Source: JAZKFT01 sp040386335 (GTDB taxonomy: Bacteria; Bacteroidota; Bacteroidia; Chitinophagales; Chitinophagaceae). From it: 64,000 nt of DNA. The notes under the pieces were generated by a model. That model searched no databases. It had not been told where the DNA came from and was given only the letters and a program-made list of their open reading frames with translations. The stretch spans positions 89,671-153,670 of the forward strand of contig JAZKFT010000016.1 in NCBI GenBank assembly GCA_040386335.1, given 5' to 3'. How positions within the stretch are numbered: position 1 is the first letter of the stretch; each line of letters starts with the position of its first letter. Positions 26,644-36,974 of this stretch are shown one piece after another. A program made the position numbers and the translations under genes.

Positions 26644-27984
26644 ATGGCAATTACCAACAATAGACTTACCACCGGGCAGTACGAGCAAAACTTCTCTGAC
26701 ATTCACCCGCCTTTTGAAACGAAGGATGCAGCGTTGGTGGAGGCGAACCGCTGTTTGTTTTGCTACGATGCACCCTGTACCAAAAGCTGCCCTACCAGTA
26801 TCAATGTGCCAAAATTTATCAAGCAGATCGCCAGTGATAATGTAAAGGGATCGGCACATACCATTTTTTCTTCCAATATTATGGGTGCAGGCTGCAGCAA
26901 GGTTTGCCCGGTAGAAAAATTGTGTGAAGGTGCTTGTGTATTTAACCTCATGGAAGAAGAGCCCATCAACATCGCCAAACTGCAACGGTACTCCACAGAA
27001 AAAGCGATGGCGCAACAATGGAAATTATTCACCCGCAAGCCATCCACCGGCAAAAAGGTAGCCATCGTGGGTGCCGGCCCGGCGGGGCTTTCCTGTGCTT
27101 TTATACTGAGCAAAGAAGGTGTAGATGTAACGATCTATGAAAAAGAAAACAAAGGTGGCGGCCTGATGACCTATGGCATAGCAGCTTATAAAGTAACGCC
27201 CCAATTCTGCGAGGACGAAGTAGATTACATCACCTCCATCGGCGGGATCGAAATAAAATACAACCAGGAATTAGGGAAGCATATTTCATTGCCTGAATTG
27301 CAACAACAATATGATGCGGTGTACCTTGGCATCGGTGTAGGCCTGGCCCGCCAGTTGGATATTCCGGGCGAAGAACTGGAGGGCGTGGTTGATGCCATTA
27401 GCTTTATTTATGATATCCGTTCCAAAGGATATCCTGCCATATCCGTAGGAGATAAAGTAGCGGTGATTGGCATGGGTATGACGGCTATTGATGCAGCCAC
27501 TCAGGCGAAGCGGTTGGGGGCTAAAGAGGTTACGCTGATCTATCGTCGCACGCAGGAAGAAATGCCTTGCACCGAAGTAGAACTCGATATTGCCAAACTC
27601 GATGGCTGCAAGATTATCTGGCTGGCTACACCGAAAGAAGCGGTTGGCAGCGATAACAGGATCAGCCAATTGATCTGCACAAAAATGGAACTGGGTGAAC
27701 CCGATGCCAGTGGCCGCCGTTCTCCTGTTGAAACCAGCGAAACATTTACAATGGATGTAGACATGGTGATCAAAGCCGCAGGTCAAATGCCTTTCAGCCA
27801 ATTGATAATGGAAAACGGGTTAGCAAATAATAAAGGAAAAATTGTAATTGATAACAGTGCAACAAATATCGAAGGCGTATTTGCCGGAGGTGATGCAGTT
27901 AACGGCGGTAAAGAAGTGGTGGATGCGGTGCAGGCGGGGAAGGATGGCGCTGCTGCAATACTTTCTTACATTCAAAACAAATGA
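26644..27984 (+). CDS. preT: NAD-dependent dihydropyrimidine dehydrogenase subunit PreT
   Basis: 446 residues, related to glutamate synthase small subunits. The N-terminal Fe-S cysteines are in CLFCYDAPCTKSCP and GCSKVCPVEKLCEGAC. The FAD motif is GAGPAGLS (about 140) and the second nucleotide motif is GMGMTAIDA. The C-terminal GVFAGGDAV closes the FAD site. With PreA it reduces uracil and thymine to the dihydro forms using NADH. An unrelated VOC gene separates it from preA. Confidence 0.93.
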   Translation: MAITNNRLTTGQYEQNFSDIHPPFETKDAALVEANRCLFCYDAPCTKSCPTSINVPKFIKQIASDNVKGSAHTIFSSNIMGAGCSKVCPVEKLCEGACVFNLMEEEPINIAKLQRYSTEKAMAQQWKLFTRKPSTGKKVAIVGAGPAGLSCAFILSKEGVDVTIYEKENKGGGLMTYGIAAYKVTPQFCEDEVDYITSIGGIEIKYNQELGKHISLPELQQQYDAVYLGIGVGLARQLDIPGEELEGVVDAISFIYDIRSKGYPAISVGDKVAVIGMGMTAIDAATQAKRLGAKEVTLIYRRTQEEMPCTEVELDIAKLDGCKIIWLATPKEAVGSDNRISQLICTKMELGEPDASGRRSPVETSETFTMDVDMVIKAAGQMPFSQLIMENGLANNKGKIVIDNSATNIEGVFAGGDAVNGGKEVVDAVQAGKDGAAAILSYIQNK

Positions 27985-28025
27985 CTTCAACCAAATAAAA
28001 TCCAAACAAAAACAAACAACCAATT

Positions 28026-28466
28026 ATGGCACAAGTAAATCCCTATTTAACATTTAAAGGCAATTGTGAAGAAGCCTTTAGTTTTTACAAAGAAGCATTC
28101 GGTAAAGAATTTACGTTCATTGGCAGATTTAAAGATATGCCCCCTGCCCCTGGCGGCGAACCAATGAGTGAAGAAGAAGGTAATTTGGTCATGCACGTTT
28201 CATTGCCTATTAGTGGTGAAACCAATTTATTTGGAAGCGACGCCCCTGCGGCTTACCAGGATCACACTGTTGTCGGAAACAATATTTCCATTTCTATAAA
28301 TGCAGAAACTAAAGAAGAAGCCGATACATTATTCAATAGCTTATCTGCCGGTGGTACGGTTACGATGCCGATGGACAATACTTTTTGGGGAGCCTACTTC
28401 GGCATGTTTACTGATAAGTTTGGCATTGCCTGGATGGTAAATTTTGACACGCAACCAAAGCCTTAG
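28026..28466 (+). CDS. PhnB-like VOC family protein
   Basis: 146 residues starting MAQVNPYLTFKGNCEEAFSFYKEAFG, typical of the PhnB/DUF1338-like branch of the glyoxalase/VOC fold, ending TDKFGIAWMVNF. Members are metal-binding or former enzymes with diverse or unknown roles. Its place between preT and preA suggests co-transcription, but no known step of pyrimidine reduction needs it. Confidence 0.87.
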   Translation: MAQVNPYLTFKGNCEEAFSFYKEAFGKEFTFIGRFKDMPPAPGGEPMSEEEGNLVMHVSLPISGETNLFGSDAPAAYQDHTVVGNNISISINAETKEEADTLFNSLSAGGTVTMPMDNTFWGAYFGMFTDKFGIAWMVNFDTQPKP

Positions 28467-28580
28467 TTAGTATTCGAATGTGACTGATTGACCAGCCACA
28501 TTCTATTTATCAATCTGCAACATTGTTATTATTTCTGCCAAACAGAAACCGTAACAATGCTGTTTTACGAATCGTTGAAC

Positions 28581-29849
28581 ATGGCTATTATATCTTCCAA
28601 CTTCCTCGGCATCAAGTCCCCCAACCCGTTTTGGCTGGCCAGTGCCCCACCTACCGATAAGAAGGTAAATGTGCTGCGTGCATTTGAAGCTGGCTGGGGT
28701 GGCGTAGTGTGGAAAACACTTGGCAGCCAGGTTAAGAATGTCAGCAGCCGCTATTCATCGGTGGATTTTGGCAGCCAGCGAATGATGGGCTTCAACAATA
28801 TCGAACTCATCAGCGACCGGCCTTTGGAGATAAACCTCCGGGAAATAGCGGAATGTCTAAAACTCTTTCCCGACCGGGCCATGATCGTTTCGCTAATGGC
28901 CGATAACGACAGGAAGAGCTGGCACGAGCTGATTAAAAAAGTGGAAGACACAGGTGCACATGGCCTCGAATTGAATTTCGGCTGCCCCCACGGCATGACC
29001 GAACGTGGCATGGGTGCGGCCGTAGGCCAGGATCCGGAGATAGCAAGAATGGTAGTGGAATGGGTAATGGAAGCTGCACATATTCCCGTAATTACTAAAC
29101 TAACACCCAATGTTCATTCACCTGTTCCCACCGGTATTGCCGCAGTGGAAGCGGGTTCCAACGCTTTATCACTCATCAATACCATCCAGTCGGTTACCGG
29201 CATCGACCTGGATACGCTTGTGCCCAATCCCTATGTGGCGGGTAAATCAGTATTTGGCGGGTATTGCGGTCCGGCCGTAAAACCTATCGCTTTAAAAATG
29301 CTGACTACCATTGCACAAGATCCCATCACCAGCAAGGTTCCCGTAAGTGGTATTGGTGGTGTATCTACCTGGAAAGATGCCGTAGAGTTTATGCTCCTGG
29401 GTGCCAGCAATGTTCAGGTATGTACTGCCGCCATGAAATACGGCTTTCGTATTGTGGAAGATATGTGCGAAGGCCTCAATAACTGGATGGATGACAAAGG
29501 ATTTGCCACCCTTGATGATTTTATCGGCAAATCGGTGGATAAGATCACCCATTGGGAAGATCTCGATATCAACTATCATATCATCGCCAACATCAACCAG
29601 GATAAATGTATCCATTGTGGCCTCTGTTATATCGCATGTGAAGACGGCAGCCATCAATCTATCAACCTGGAATATGGCAATCCGTATAATACCTACACCA
29701 TTAAAGAAGATGAATGTGTTGGCTGCAATCTCTGCAAGCTTGTTTGCCCGGTTGATAATTGCATCACTATGGAAGAACATCGGGTAGGACCTGAATACCT
29801 CAACTGGAAAGACTATCAACGGCTGGGCTTACCATTAAATGATCATTAA
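28581..29849 (+). CDS. preA: NAD-dependent dihydropyrimidine dehydrogenase subunit PreA
   Basis: 422 residues from the ATG at 28581, where the conserved start IISSNFLGIKSPNPFWLASA begins; the frame extends further upstream without conservation. A dihydroorotate-dehydrogenase-like FMN barrel is followed by a C-terminal 2[4Fe-4S] ferredoxin domain with CIHCGLCYIAC and CVGCNLCKLVCPVDNC. It is the catalytic subunit that reduces uracil or thymine. Last gene of the cluster; convergent, with a 9-base gap, to a surface-protein pseudogene. Confidence 0.95.
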   Translation: MAIISSNFLGIKSPNPFWLASAPPTDKKVNVLRAFEAGWGGVVWKTLGSQVKNVSSRYSSVDFGSQRMMGFNNIELISDRPLEINLREIAECLKLFPDRAMIVSLMADNDRKSWHELIKKVEDTGAHGLELNFGCPHGMTERGMGAAVGQDPEIARMVVEWVMEAAHIPVITKLTPNVHSPVPTGIAAVEAGSNALSLINTIQSVTGIDLDTLVPNPYVAGKSVFGGYCGPAVKPIALKMLTTIAQDPITSKVPVSGIGGVSTWKDAVEFMLLGASNVQVCTAAMKYGFRIVEDMCEGLNNWMDDKGFATLDDFIGKSVDKITHWEDLDINYHIIANINQDKCIHCGLCYIACEDGSHQSINLEYGNPYNTYTIKEDECVGCNLCKLVCPVDNCITMEEHRVGPEYLNWKDYQRLGLPLNDH

Positions 29850-29858
29850 ATTTTTTTA

Positions 29859-30886
29859 TCAATCAAAGAGACCCGGCGCGGTTTTCAGCACCAGCCTTCC
29901 AGAGAAACGTGAGAGTGTACTGCCTTCCACTATATATGCACCTGTAGCAGAATTTTGCCATATTTCCAGCCAGACCTCATCTCCTGTAGTAACCGGACAA
30001 TCAATACTAATCTGGAGTGTCGTTCTTGATGGAACAGATGCTGTAACAGTGGTGGATGTAATCATAGAAGTAACTCCGTCAATTTTGGTCATCAGCCGCA
30101 ATTCATTAGAGATATAATGGTTCGGAGATACGCCTACAATCGGGCCGGTTGTCACCTGTGCATCAAAATGATAAATGCCCTTTACCGGTGCTGTAAAAAC
30201 ACTAGGGTTAGCATTGGCAGCGCTGGTGAAATTATTTTGCATGTCGTATTGCTTCGTAGCTAAAACTACCTTCTTTGCAACCGCATATCCCAGATCGTTA
30301 TGGGCATCACTTACGCCATTAGCCGAAAAAGCAATGGCACCTTCCCAGGTGGCATTTCCAACACCATCTGTGGTAAGTACTTTGCCATAATAAACAGACT
30401 GCCCGTTACCGGCAATTTTTACTTTGCCACTTGTTTCCAATGCGTAGCCTGAACTACTCATGGCTTTTATGCCTGTACCGGCAAGACTGTATCCGTAAAT
30501 CGCGGTGGACGATGGCGAAGCACTATTATTTTCAATTTGAAATGCACTGCTGTTTGTGGACGTGGCTTTGTAATAAGGCAGTGTAAGGTCGTTCACCTTG
30601 GTCCAGCTGGGAATTACTGTTGATCCGGCATTATAATAAAACCGGTGCCTGCAGACATGCCGGCGTTTGTGTTAAACACCAGCAGGCCGTTGGCCGGCGA
30701 TGGAATAGTTACCGGGTCGATGGTTGAGGTGAGGTTAATGCGGGGCAACAGCACGCCTTTGCTGGCACTCGATACATCTAATACAGCACTGGCATTGGGC
30801 GACGCCGTACCGATACCTATACTGTTTTGAGCAAAGGAAATTTGCAAGGATAAAAATATGCCAAACACTAAAACTATTTTTTTCAT
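29859..30886 (-). pseudogene. Frameshifted C1q-tail surface protein
   Basis: Two consecutive frames (30614-30886 and 29859-30596) together match the intact neighbour at 30951-31949. The first holds the signal peptide and SIGIGTASPNASAVLDVSS; the second runs NDLTLPYYK through GNATWEGAIAF to a C1q/TNF-like tail (FTAPVKGIYHFDAQV). Adding one T to the T4 run (plus-strand AAAA at 30638-30641) restores YYNAG...PSWTKVNDL and one 342-residue frame. It is either a real one-base loss or a sequencing error at the homopolymer. Confidence 0.85.
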
Positions 30887-30950
30887 ACAATTACTTTAAA
30901 TAAATTTTTAATAAACGATACCATACGCAGTACCCCGTTGCCACTTTCTT

Positions 30951-31949
30951 CTACAGTCTCATTACTAACCTGCCGGAAAACCAATTGTCTGTAATGGTTA
31001 CCAGTAATGACCTGTTGCCACTTGTACTATGTTTTGTCACAACATAGACCTGGTCGCCGGTTTGCAGCTGCACGTCTTTGCCTATGCTTAATTGCGATGA
31101 CCTTGTTTCCGATTCCGAATGGCAATAAGTGGCAATGGTGGATTCATTTCCATCTCTTTTCAATTTGAGATAAATAGCGGGCCCATCCACTGTAGCCCCG
31201 AAATAAACAAGTTGTGCGTCAAAATGATATATTCCATTTACCGGGGCAGTAAAAGTGCTGTGCGGTGTTTCAAGAGCGCCACTGTAATTATTACCAAAAT
31301 CATAATTCACAATAGCAAAAGGAACTTTCGCCATGACGTTATTGCCGGCCATACTTTCACTTCCGTTACCAACTATGCCGGCTGCTGAAAATGCAATAGC
31401 TCCTTCCCACGTGGCATTACCGCTGGCATCGCTGGTAAGCACTTTACCCTGGGCTGGCAACTGGCTGGTCCCGATAATTTTTATCTTCCCATTCGCCTCC
31501 AAAGCATAGCCAATACTGCTTCCGGCAATGATGCCGGTTCCTGATGCACTGTAGCCTTTAATGGCTGATGACGCGGCGGACTGGTTGTAATTATCTAACT
31601 GAAACAAACTACCGGATGAACTGGTGCCTTTGTAAATTGGCAGGTCCAGGTCGTTCATTTTGGTCCAATTGGGTGATTGTGCCGTACCCTTATTAAAGTA
31701 ATAGCCCATTCCGGCCGGAAATGTATAATTGGTGTTATACACCAGCAGTGAAATTGCAGGTGATACAATGGTGGTTTTATCTGAGGCATTGACTAGGAAA
31801 ACCCTCGGGATCAGCAATCCTTTATCGGCAACCTGGATATCCAATGCAGCGCTGGCATTAGGTGTGGTAGTACCAATGCCCACAGAGCTTTGAGCAAATG
31901 AGAACTGTTTAATGATTATCACAGTGAACAGGGTTAGAAAGTGTTTCAT
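30951..31949 (-). CDS. Secreted C1q-tail surface protein
   Basis: 332 residues from the ATG at 31949, where a signal peptide (MKHFLTLFTVIII...FSFAQ) begins. The N-terminus SSVGIGTTTPNASAALDIQ is the common Bacteroidota surface-repeat start. The middle has YALEANGKIKI and GNATWEGAIAF, and the last ~140 residues form a C1q/TNF-like jelly roll with STFTAPVNGIYHFDAQL. Such tails usually form trimers. It is a tandem paralogue of the frameshifted gene downstream. Function unknown, perhaps adhesion. Confidence 0.82.
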   Translation of the reverse strand: MKHFLTLFTVIIIKQFSFAQSSVGIGTTTPNASAALDIQVADKGLLIPRVFLVNASDKTTIVSPAISLLVYNTNYTFPAGMGYYFNKGTAQSPNWTKMNDLDLPIYKGTSSSGSLFQLDNYNQSAASSAIKGYSASGTGIIAGSSIGYALEANGKIKIIGTSQLPAQGKVLTSDASGNATWEGAIAFSAAGIVGNGSESMAGNNVMAKVPFAIVNYDFGNNYSGALETPHSTFTAPVNGIYHFDAQLVYFGATVDGPAIYLKLKRDGNESTIATYCHSESETRSSQLSIGKDVQLQTGDQVYVVTKHSTSGNRSLLVTITDNWFSGRLVMRL

Positions 31950-32110
31950 AAGAGGTGTCTTTTCTTTTTGATTTGATAAAACAAATGTGGCTTTATGAAC
32001 ACCTGTATTCCAAATACAATCAACCAACGACTTATATGGGTTAACCAATGGAAAAACCTTCGCATCCCCTCACACATTTTCCCTTATTTTTATTTTAAAA
32101 CGAACTTGAC

Positions 32111-34216
32111 ATGAAAAGCATTTGCATTTCTCTCCTTTCCCTGTTTGCCTTCGCGGCCTTAGCACAAAATCCATTGCTTCAAAAATGGCAGGGGCCTTAC
32201 AGCGGGGTTCCGCCATTCGATAAAATAAAAGTGACCGATTTTAAACCGGCATTGGAAGCCGCCATGGCTGAAAGCCTCTCCGATATCAACAAAATAACTT
32301 CCAATAAACAACCCGCAACTTTTGAAAATACTATAGCCGCCATGGAGCGGAGCGGACAAACACTGGACCGGGTAAATACCATCTACGGTATTTGGAGTTC
32401 GAATATGAGCAGCGACGACTTTCAACCTGTGGAAACCGAAATGGCACCCAAACTCGCCGCTTTCCAGGATCAGATTACGCAGAATGCCAAATTGTTTCAG
32501 CGAATTGCAGCCATTTATAATTCTCCTGCAAAGAAAAAATTGACTCCCGAGCAACAGCGCCTCACCTGGCTCTACCATACCAATTTTGTAAGGGCAGGTG
32601 CCAAACTAACTGCAGCCTCTAAAAAAAGGCTGTCCGAAATCAACCAGCAAATGGCCGGGCTTTTTACGCAGTTTAACCAGAACCTGCTGGCCGATGAAAG
32701 CCTGTTTATTGAGATAAAGAATGAAACCGACCTGGATGGCCTTCCGCAATCAGTGAAGGAAGGAGCTGCTGCAGCAGCGCAAGGCAAAGGACTCAAAGGA
32801 TCATGGCTCATTAAAAATACAAGGTCATCCATCGATCCTTTTCTTAGCTACGCCAACCGCCGCGACCTGCGGGAAAAAGCGTTCCGCATGTTTATTAACC
32901 GGGGCGACAACGGCGATAAAAATGACAACAACGCAATTATAACTGAGATACTGACGCTAAGAGCCGAAAGAGCAAAACTTCTCGGCTATGCCACCCATGC
33001 CCATTGGCGGCTGGAAGATGCCATGGCCAAAACACCCGAACGCGCCATGCAATTAATGGAGTCTGTTTGGCCGGCAGCCGTAGCAAGGGTAAAAGAGGAA
33101 GTGGCCGATATGCAGGCTATTGCCGATAAAGAAAATGCTGGCATCACCATCGAGCCATGGGACTATCGCTACTATGCCGAAAAAGTGCGCAAGGCCAAAT
33201 ACGACCTCGACCAGAACGAAGTGAAGCCTTACCTGCAACTGGAAAAAATGCGGGAAGGCATGTTTTGGGTAGCAGGCGAATTGTTTGGCTTTAATTTCTC
33301 ACCCGTTACAGATGTGCCGGTGTACCAGCCCGATGTTCGTGTTTGGAGGGTAACAGACAAGAAAACGGGCAAGCATATCGGCCTCTGGTATTTTGACCCT
33401 TATGCACGGGAGGGCAAACAATCAGGAGCCTGGATGAATGCCTACCGCAACCAGCAGCGGGTGGTTGCAGACATTCCTACCATTGTATCGAACAATTCCA
33501 ATTTTCTGAAAGCAAACCCAGGTGAGCCTGTACTGATTTCCTGGGATGATGCCAAAACGTTGTTTCATGAATTTGGCCATGCACTTCATGGCTTGAGTTC
33601 CAATGTAACTTACCCTACGCTATCCGGCACCAATGTAGCCCGCGATTATGTAGAGTTCCCTTCGCAAATACTGGAGCGCTGGTTATCTACACCTGAAGTA
33701 TTACAAAAATTTGCGCTGGATTATAAAACCGGCGAGCCCATCCCGCAAAAGCTGGTGGACCGTATTAAAAGTGCTGCCACCTTTAACCAGGGCTTTACGA
33801 CTGTAGAAGCAATTGCAAGCGCCCTGGTAGACATGAAAATGCACCTTGCCGGCAGCAAAAAAATTGACCCGGATGCATTTGAAAAACAAACACTGAAAGA
33901 ACTGGGCATGCCCAAAGAAATCGTGATGCGGCACCGTACCCCGCAATTTGGCCATGTGTTCTCGGGAGATGGTTACTCTGCCGGTTACTACAGTTATTTA
34001 TGGAGTGATGTGCTTAGCGCCGATGCTTACCAGGCATTTACAGAAGCCGGTGGCCCTTATGATAAAGCGGTAGCCGCCAGGCTTACCATGTATATTTTTA
34101 GTGTAGGCAATACTATCGACCAGGCGGAAGCCTATCGGAAATTTCGTGGGCATGATCCTAAGACGGATGCACTGATGAAGTATCGGGGGTTTCCGGTGAA
34201 GGTGGAGAAGAAGTAA
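32111..34216 (+). CDS. dcp: M3 family metallopeptidase, peptidyl-dipeptidase Dcp type
   Basis: 701 residues with a Sec signal peptide (about 1-18), so probably periplasmic. The zinc motif HEFGHALHG has its first His at about 486, and GTNVARDYVEFPSQILERW follows with the third ligand (Glu). Full-length oligopeptidase fold. The family trims dipeptides or short peptides; the Dcp assignment over other M3 members rests on overall pattern. Single-gene unit. Confidence 0.9.
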   Translation: MKSICISLLSLFAFAALAQNPLLQKWQGPYSGVPPFDKIKVTDFKPALEAAMAESLSDINKITSNKQPATFENTIAAMERSGQTLDRVNTIYGIWSSNMSSDDFQPVETEMAPKLAAFQDQITQNAKLFQRIAAIYNSPAKKKLTPEQQRLTWLYHTNFVRAGAKLTAASKKRLSEINQQMAGLFTQFNQNLLADESLFIEIKNETDLDGLPQSVKEGAAAAAQGKGLKGSWLIKNTRSSIDPFLSYANRRDLREKAFRMFINRGDNGDKNDNNAIITEILTLRAERAKLLGYATHAHWRLEDAMAKTPERAMQLMESVWPAAVARVKEEVADMQAIADKENAGITIEPWDYRYYAEKVRKAKYDLDQNEVKPYLQLEKMREGMFWVAGELFGFNFSPVTDVPVYQPDVRVWRVTDKKTGKHIGLWYFDPYAREGKQSGAWMNAYRNQQRVVADIPTIVSNNSNFLKANPGEPVLISWDDAKTLFHEFGHALHGLSSNVTYPTLSGTNVARDYVEFPSQILERWLSTPEVLQKFALDYKTGEPIPQKLVDRIKSAATFNQGFTTVEAIASALVDMKMHLAGSKKIDPDAFEKQTLKELGMPKEIVMRHRTPQFGHVFSGDGYSAGYYSYLWSDVLSADAYQAFTEAGGPYDKAVAARLTMYIFSVGNTIDQAEAYRKFRGHDPKTDALMKYRGFPVKVEKK

Positions 34217-34418
34217 AGCTAATTCCCAGTTCAATTGAAAGTACATTGGATATTTGCCGTTCCATTCATAGGCAAATCCAGATCAAAATAAGCATAGTCG
34301 CTCCAATATATAGGCGGATACAATAATAACGATATTCACTAGGGTCTACATACCTGTTTGAAAATTAATCTGTTGTGTTAGATTTATTTGTTTCTTCGCT
34401 TCTTGTATACAACTATCT

Positions 34419-35057
34419 ATGAAGACTCTAAATATCGCAGTGCTGCTTATTTTGGCACTTTCCTCTTGTGGACAAAGTGTGTCTCCGGATAAACAACAAC
34501 CCTCTATCAAATCGACAAGTCAGGAAGTGTTAGCAATTTATCTAAGGATGACCACGGAAATTTGCAACTGCACATCGACTACAATGAAAGGCAATAGACC
34601 TTCAACGACTTTGGATTCCTGTTATAAGGTAGTAGTTGATAAAAGCATAGACACATTAATAGCGATAGGCTATGACTCTACATCCGAAATCGGAAGAATC
34701 AAGTTATTAAGTGAAATACGCCTGTACTTGTGTGAAGACTTATATAGCTTGCTTAAAAAGGAATGGGCGGATCGAGATGCTAATAAATTGCTTTTCAAGG
34801 GCACAATAGTTTCTCAAAAGCAACTTTCAAATGGAGAAATCGAAATTGTAATGGTAGACGGCAAAACAAAAGTTCAAAAGAAGTTCAAAAGCCAGTCATT
34901 CCTTAGGGACCCCATGCAGGTAAATAAAAACACTTTGAGCTATGAAATGATTATTGAATATGAAGTCCGACACAATTCTGAAATGAAGCAAGACGACTAT
35001 TACATTAAAGAAGGTGGCTATAATGGGGTGGGTACAATTAACAAGGTTGACAATTAA
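34419..35057 (+). CDS. Hypothetical lipoprotein
   Basis: 212 residues. Lipoprotein signal MKTLNIAVLLILALSSCGQ with Cys17. The mature part has a Cys pair in EICNCTS, further Cys in DSCYK and YLCEDL, and a C-terminal beta-rich half (LFKGTIVSQKQL ... EIVMVDGK). No family recognised. AT-rich compared with the peptidase gene before it. Confidence 0.7.
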   Translation: MKTLNIAVLLILALSSCGQSVSPDKQQPSIKSTSQEVLAIYLRMTTEICNCTSTTMKGNRPSTTLDSCYKVVVDKSIDTLIAIGYDSTSEIGRIKLLSEIRLYLCEDLYSLLKKEWADRDANKLLFKGTIVSQKQLSNGEIEIVMVDGKTKVQKKFKSQSFLRDPMQVNKNTLSYEMIIEYEVRHNSEMKQDDYYIKEGGYNGVGTINKVDN

Positions 35058-35438
35058 ATAGCTGCATATTCTACTAGCGCAGGCCTCCCGGTCAATGCTG
35101 CTACGTTACTTGATTTTGAATATCGGCCACTAGAAAATTCACAGCCAAGTAACCGATAGGCACAGGAAGCCTACCCACATTACCAACGCCTCATTCCTGC
35201 GCCAGTCAGGACATGAACTCATCCTACCGCAGTAGGCTGAAAAGGATCATATTTAACAACCAGAAAACTCAGGCATTTTCCCTATCCCCATGACCAGGGA
35301 ACTGCATGCATAAAAATATCCCCTACGCAAAAAAATAGCTTGCAATTAAATTTTTGTTTGAGTACTTTTCTAAGTGCTTTAAAAACTGCTGCCGCGCTGT
35401 ACACAAAAATCATCTGTCACCCTTAAAATTATATCGTT
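35058..35438. other. Intergenic region, nothing recognised
   Basis: About 380 bases before the FAD oxidoreductase gene. No coding frame, hairpin terminator or repeat shared with the rest of the window was recognised. Confidence 0.5.
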
Positions 35439-36836
35439 ATGAGTACTGAAAATGCAAACGCATCCGGCAATGCAATGATGCAGGCTGTAAGCGAACTACA
35501 ACCATTATTCAAGGGAAGCATTCTTGTTGATGGGGATACTGATTATGATAACACCAGGAAAATATGGAATGGTATGATTGACAGAAAGCCTGGTATGATT
35601 GTCCAATGTACTGAAACGGGTGACATTCAGCAGGCTGTAAAGTTGGCAAAAAAATATAACCTGCTGGTATCAGTCCGCGGTGGAGGACATAATGTGAGCG
35701 GCAATGCAGTTTGTGATGGTGGCATCATGATCGATCTTTCGCTGATGAAGAACGTAATAGTAGACCCTGAGAAAATGACCGCTACTGCGGAGATGGGTGC
35801 CACCTGGGGCGATTTTGACAAGGCAACCCAGGAACATGGTTTGGCCACTACCGGTGGATTGATTACGACCACGGGTGTTGCGGGCCTTACCCTGGGAGGA
35901 GGCGTTGGATGGCTGGTACGTAAACATGGCTTAAGCTGTGATAACATGATAGAAGCAGAAGTTGTGACTGCTGATGGAAACCTGGTAAAAGCAAGTTTAC
36001 AGGAGAACCCGGATCTTCTTTGGGGATTAAGGGGTGGAGGCGGAAATTTTGGTATCGTTGCATCCATTAAGCTTCGCCTGCACAAGGTAGGTACCGTACT
36101 AGGGGGCATGATTCTACACACCAGGGATAAAGCAAGCGGAGTCCTGCAGTTCTATCGTGATTTTATGCAATCAGCGCCTGAAGAATTAACCCTGTATTGT
36201 GGCTTGATGACGTCGCCCGACGGCGTGCCTGTTGTGGCATTTGTTGGCTGTTATAGCGGCGATCTTGAAAAAGGAGAAGAAGTGATCAAACCCCTTCGGG
36301 AATTTGGAACACCAGTTGCAGACCTTTTTCAGCCGCTGCCGTATGTACAGATGCAGTCTTTACTGGATGGAGGTTTTCCGCACGGAAACCGGTACTACTG
36401 GAAAGCGGGGTTTTTAAAAGATCTTTCAGATGAAGCCATCGATACAATTATTGAACATATGAACGCCAACCCATCGCCCTACTCCGCAACGATCGTGGAA
36501 TTGTATGGTGGCGCAGCATCCCGTGAACCCGAAGGCGGATCGGCTTATCTGCATCGTCAACCTGAATTTGATCTTGTTATCATATCAAATTGGCCCACTA
36601 AATCGGAAGATGAAAAGAACGTTAGTTGGACCCGTAAAATTTGGGATGCCATACAGCCCTTCATGAGCAATAAAGTGTACGTAAATCTTTTAGGAGAAGA
36701 AGGACAAGATCGTGTGAAAGAGGCCTACGGAGAAAATTATGCGCGGCTTGCTGAATTAAAACGCAAGTATGATCCAGGTAACCTGTTTCGAATGAATCAG
36801 AATATTTCTCCAGGTTCACCATCTGCTGAAAATTAA
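35439..36836 (+). CDS. FAD-binding (berberine bridge-like) oxidoreductase
   Basis: 465 residues. FAD_binding_4 domain with VRGGGHNVSGNAV (the His is the position used for covalent FAD attachment in this family) and GLTLGGGVGWLVRKHGLS. The C-terminal BBE segment YGENYARLAELKRKYDPGNLFRMNQNI is matched in its Asp-Pro-x-Asn-x-Phe core. These enzymes oxidise sugars, alkaloids or other alcohols with O2. Substrate unknown, cytoplasmic (no signal peptide). Confidence 0.9.
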   Translation: MSTENANASGNAMMQAVSELQPLFKGSILVDGDTDYDNTRKIWNGMIDRKPGMIVQCTETGDIQQAVKLAKKYNLLVSVRGGGHNVSGNAVCDGGIMIDLSLMKNVIVDPEKMTATAEMGATWGDFDKATQEHGLATTGGLITTTGVAGLTLGGGVGWLVRKHGLSCDNMIEAEVVTADGNLVKASLQENPDLLWGLRGGGGNFGIVASIKLRLHKVGTVLGGMILHTRDKASGVLQFYRDFMQSAPEELTLYCGLMTSPDGVPVVAFVGCYSGDLEKGEEVIKPLREFGTPVADLFQPLPYVQMQSLLDGGFPHGNRYYWKAGFLKDLSDEAIDTIIEHMNANPSPYSATIVELYGGAASREPEGGSAYLHRQPEFDLVIISNWPTKSEDEKNVSWTRKIWDAIQPFMSNKVYVNLLGEEGQDRVKEAYGENYARLAELKRKYDPGNLFRMNQNISPGSPSAEN

Positions 36837-36859
36837 ATAATTACTTGTATCTTCTTTCC

Positions 36860-36886
36860 GGAGCTTCCTTCGAAGCTCCTTTTTTT
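36860..36886 (+). terminator. Terminator after the FAD oxidoreductase
   Basis: GGAGCTTC, loop CTTC, GAAGCTCC (36860-36879), then seven T. It ends the plus-strand unit ahead of the convergent sulfatase. Confidence 0.92.
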
Positions 36887-36974
36887 GGGTCCCCGCCTTT
36901 GTTGGTGTTTTCTAAAAAGTTTGGCCATCGCCCTTCAAACCCAAACAGCGGCGGGTGCTTCACCCCCTAAAATA

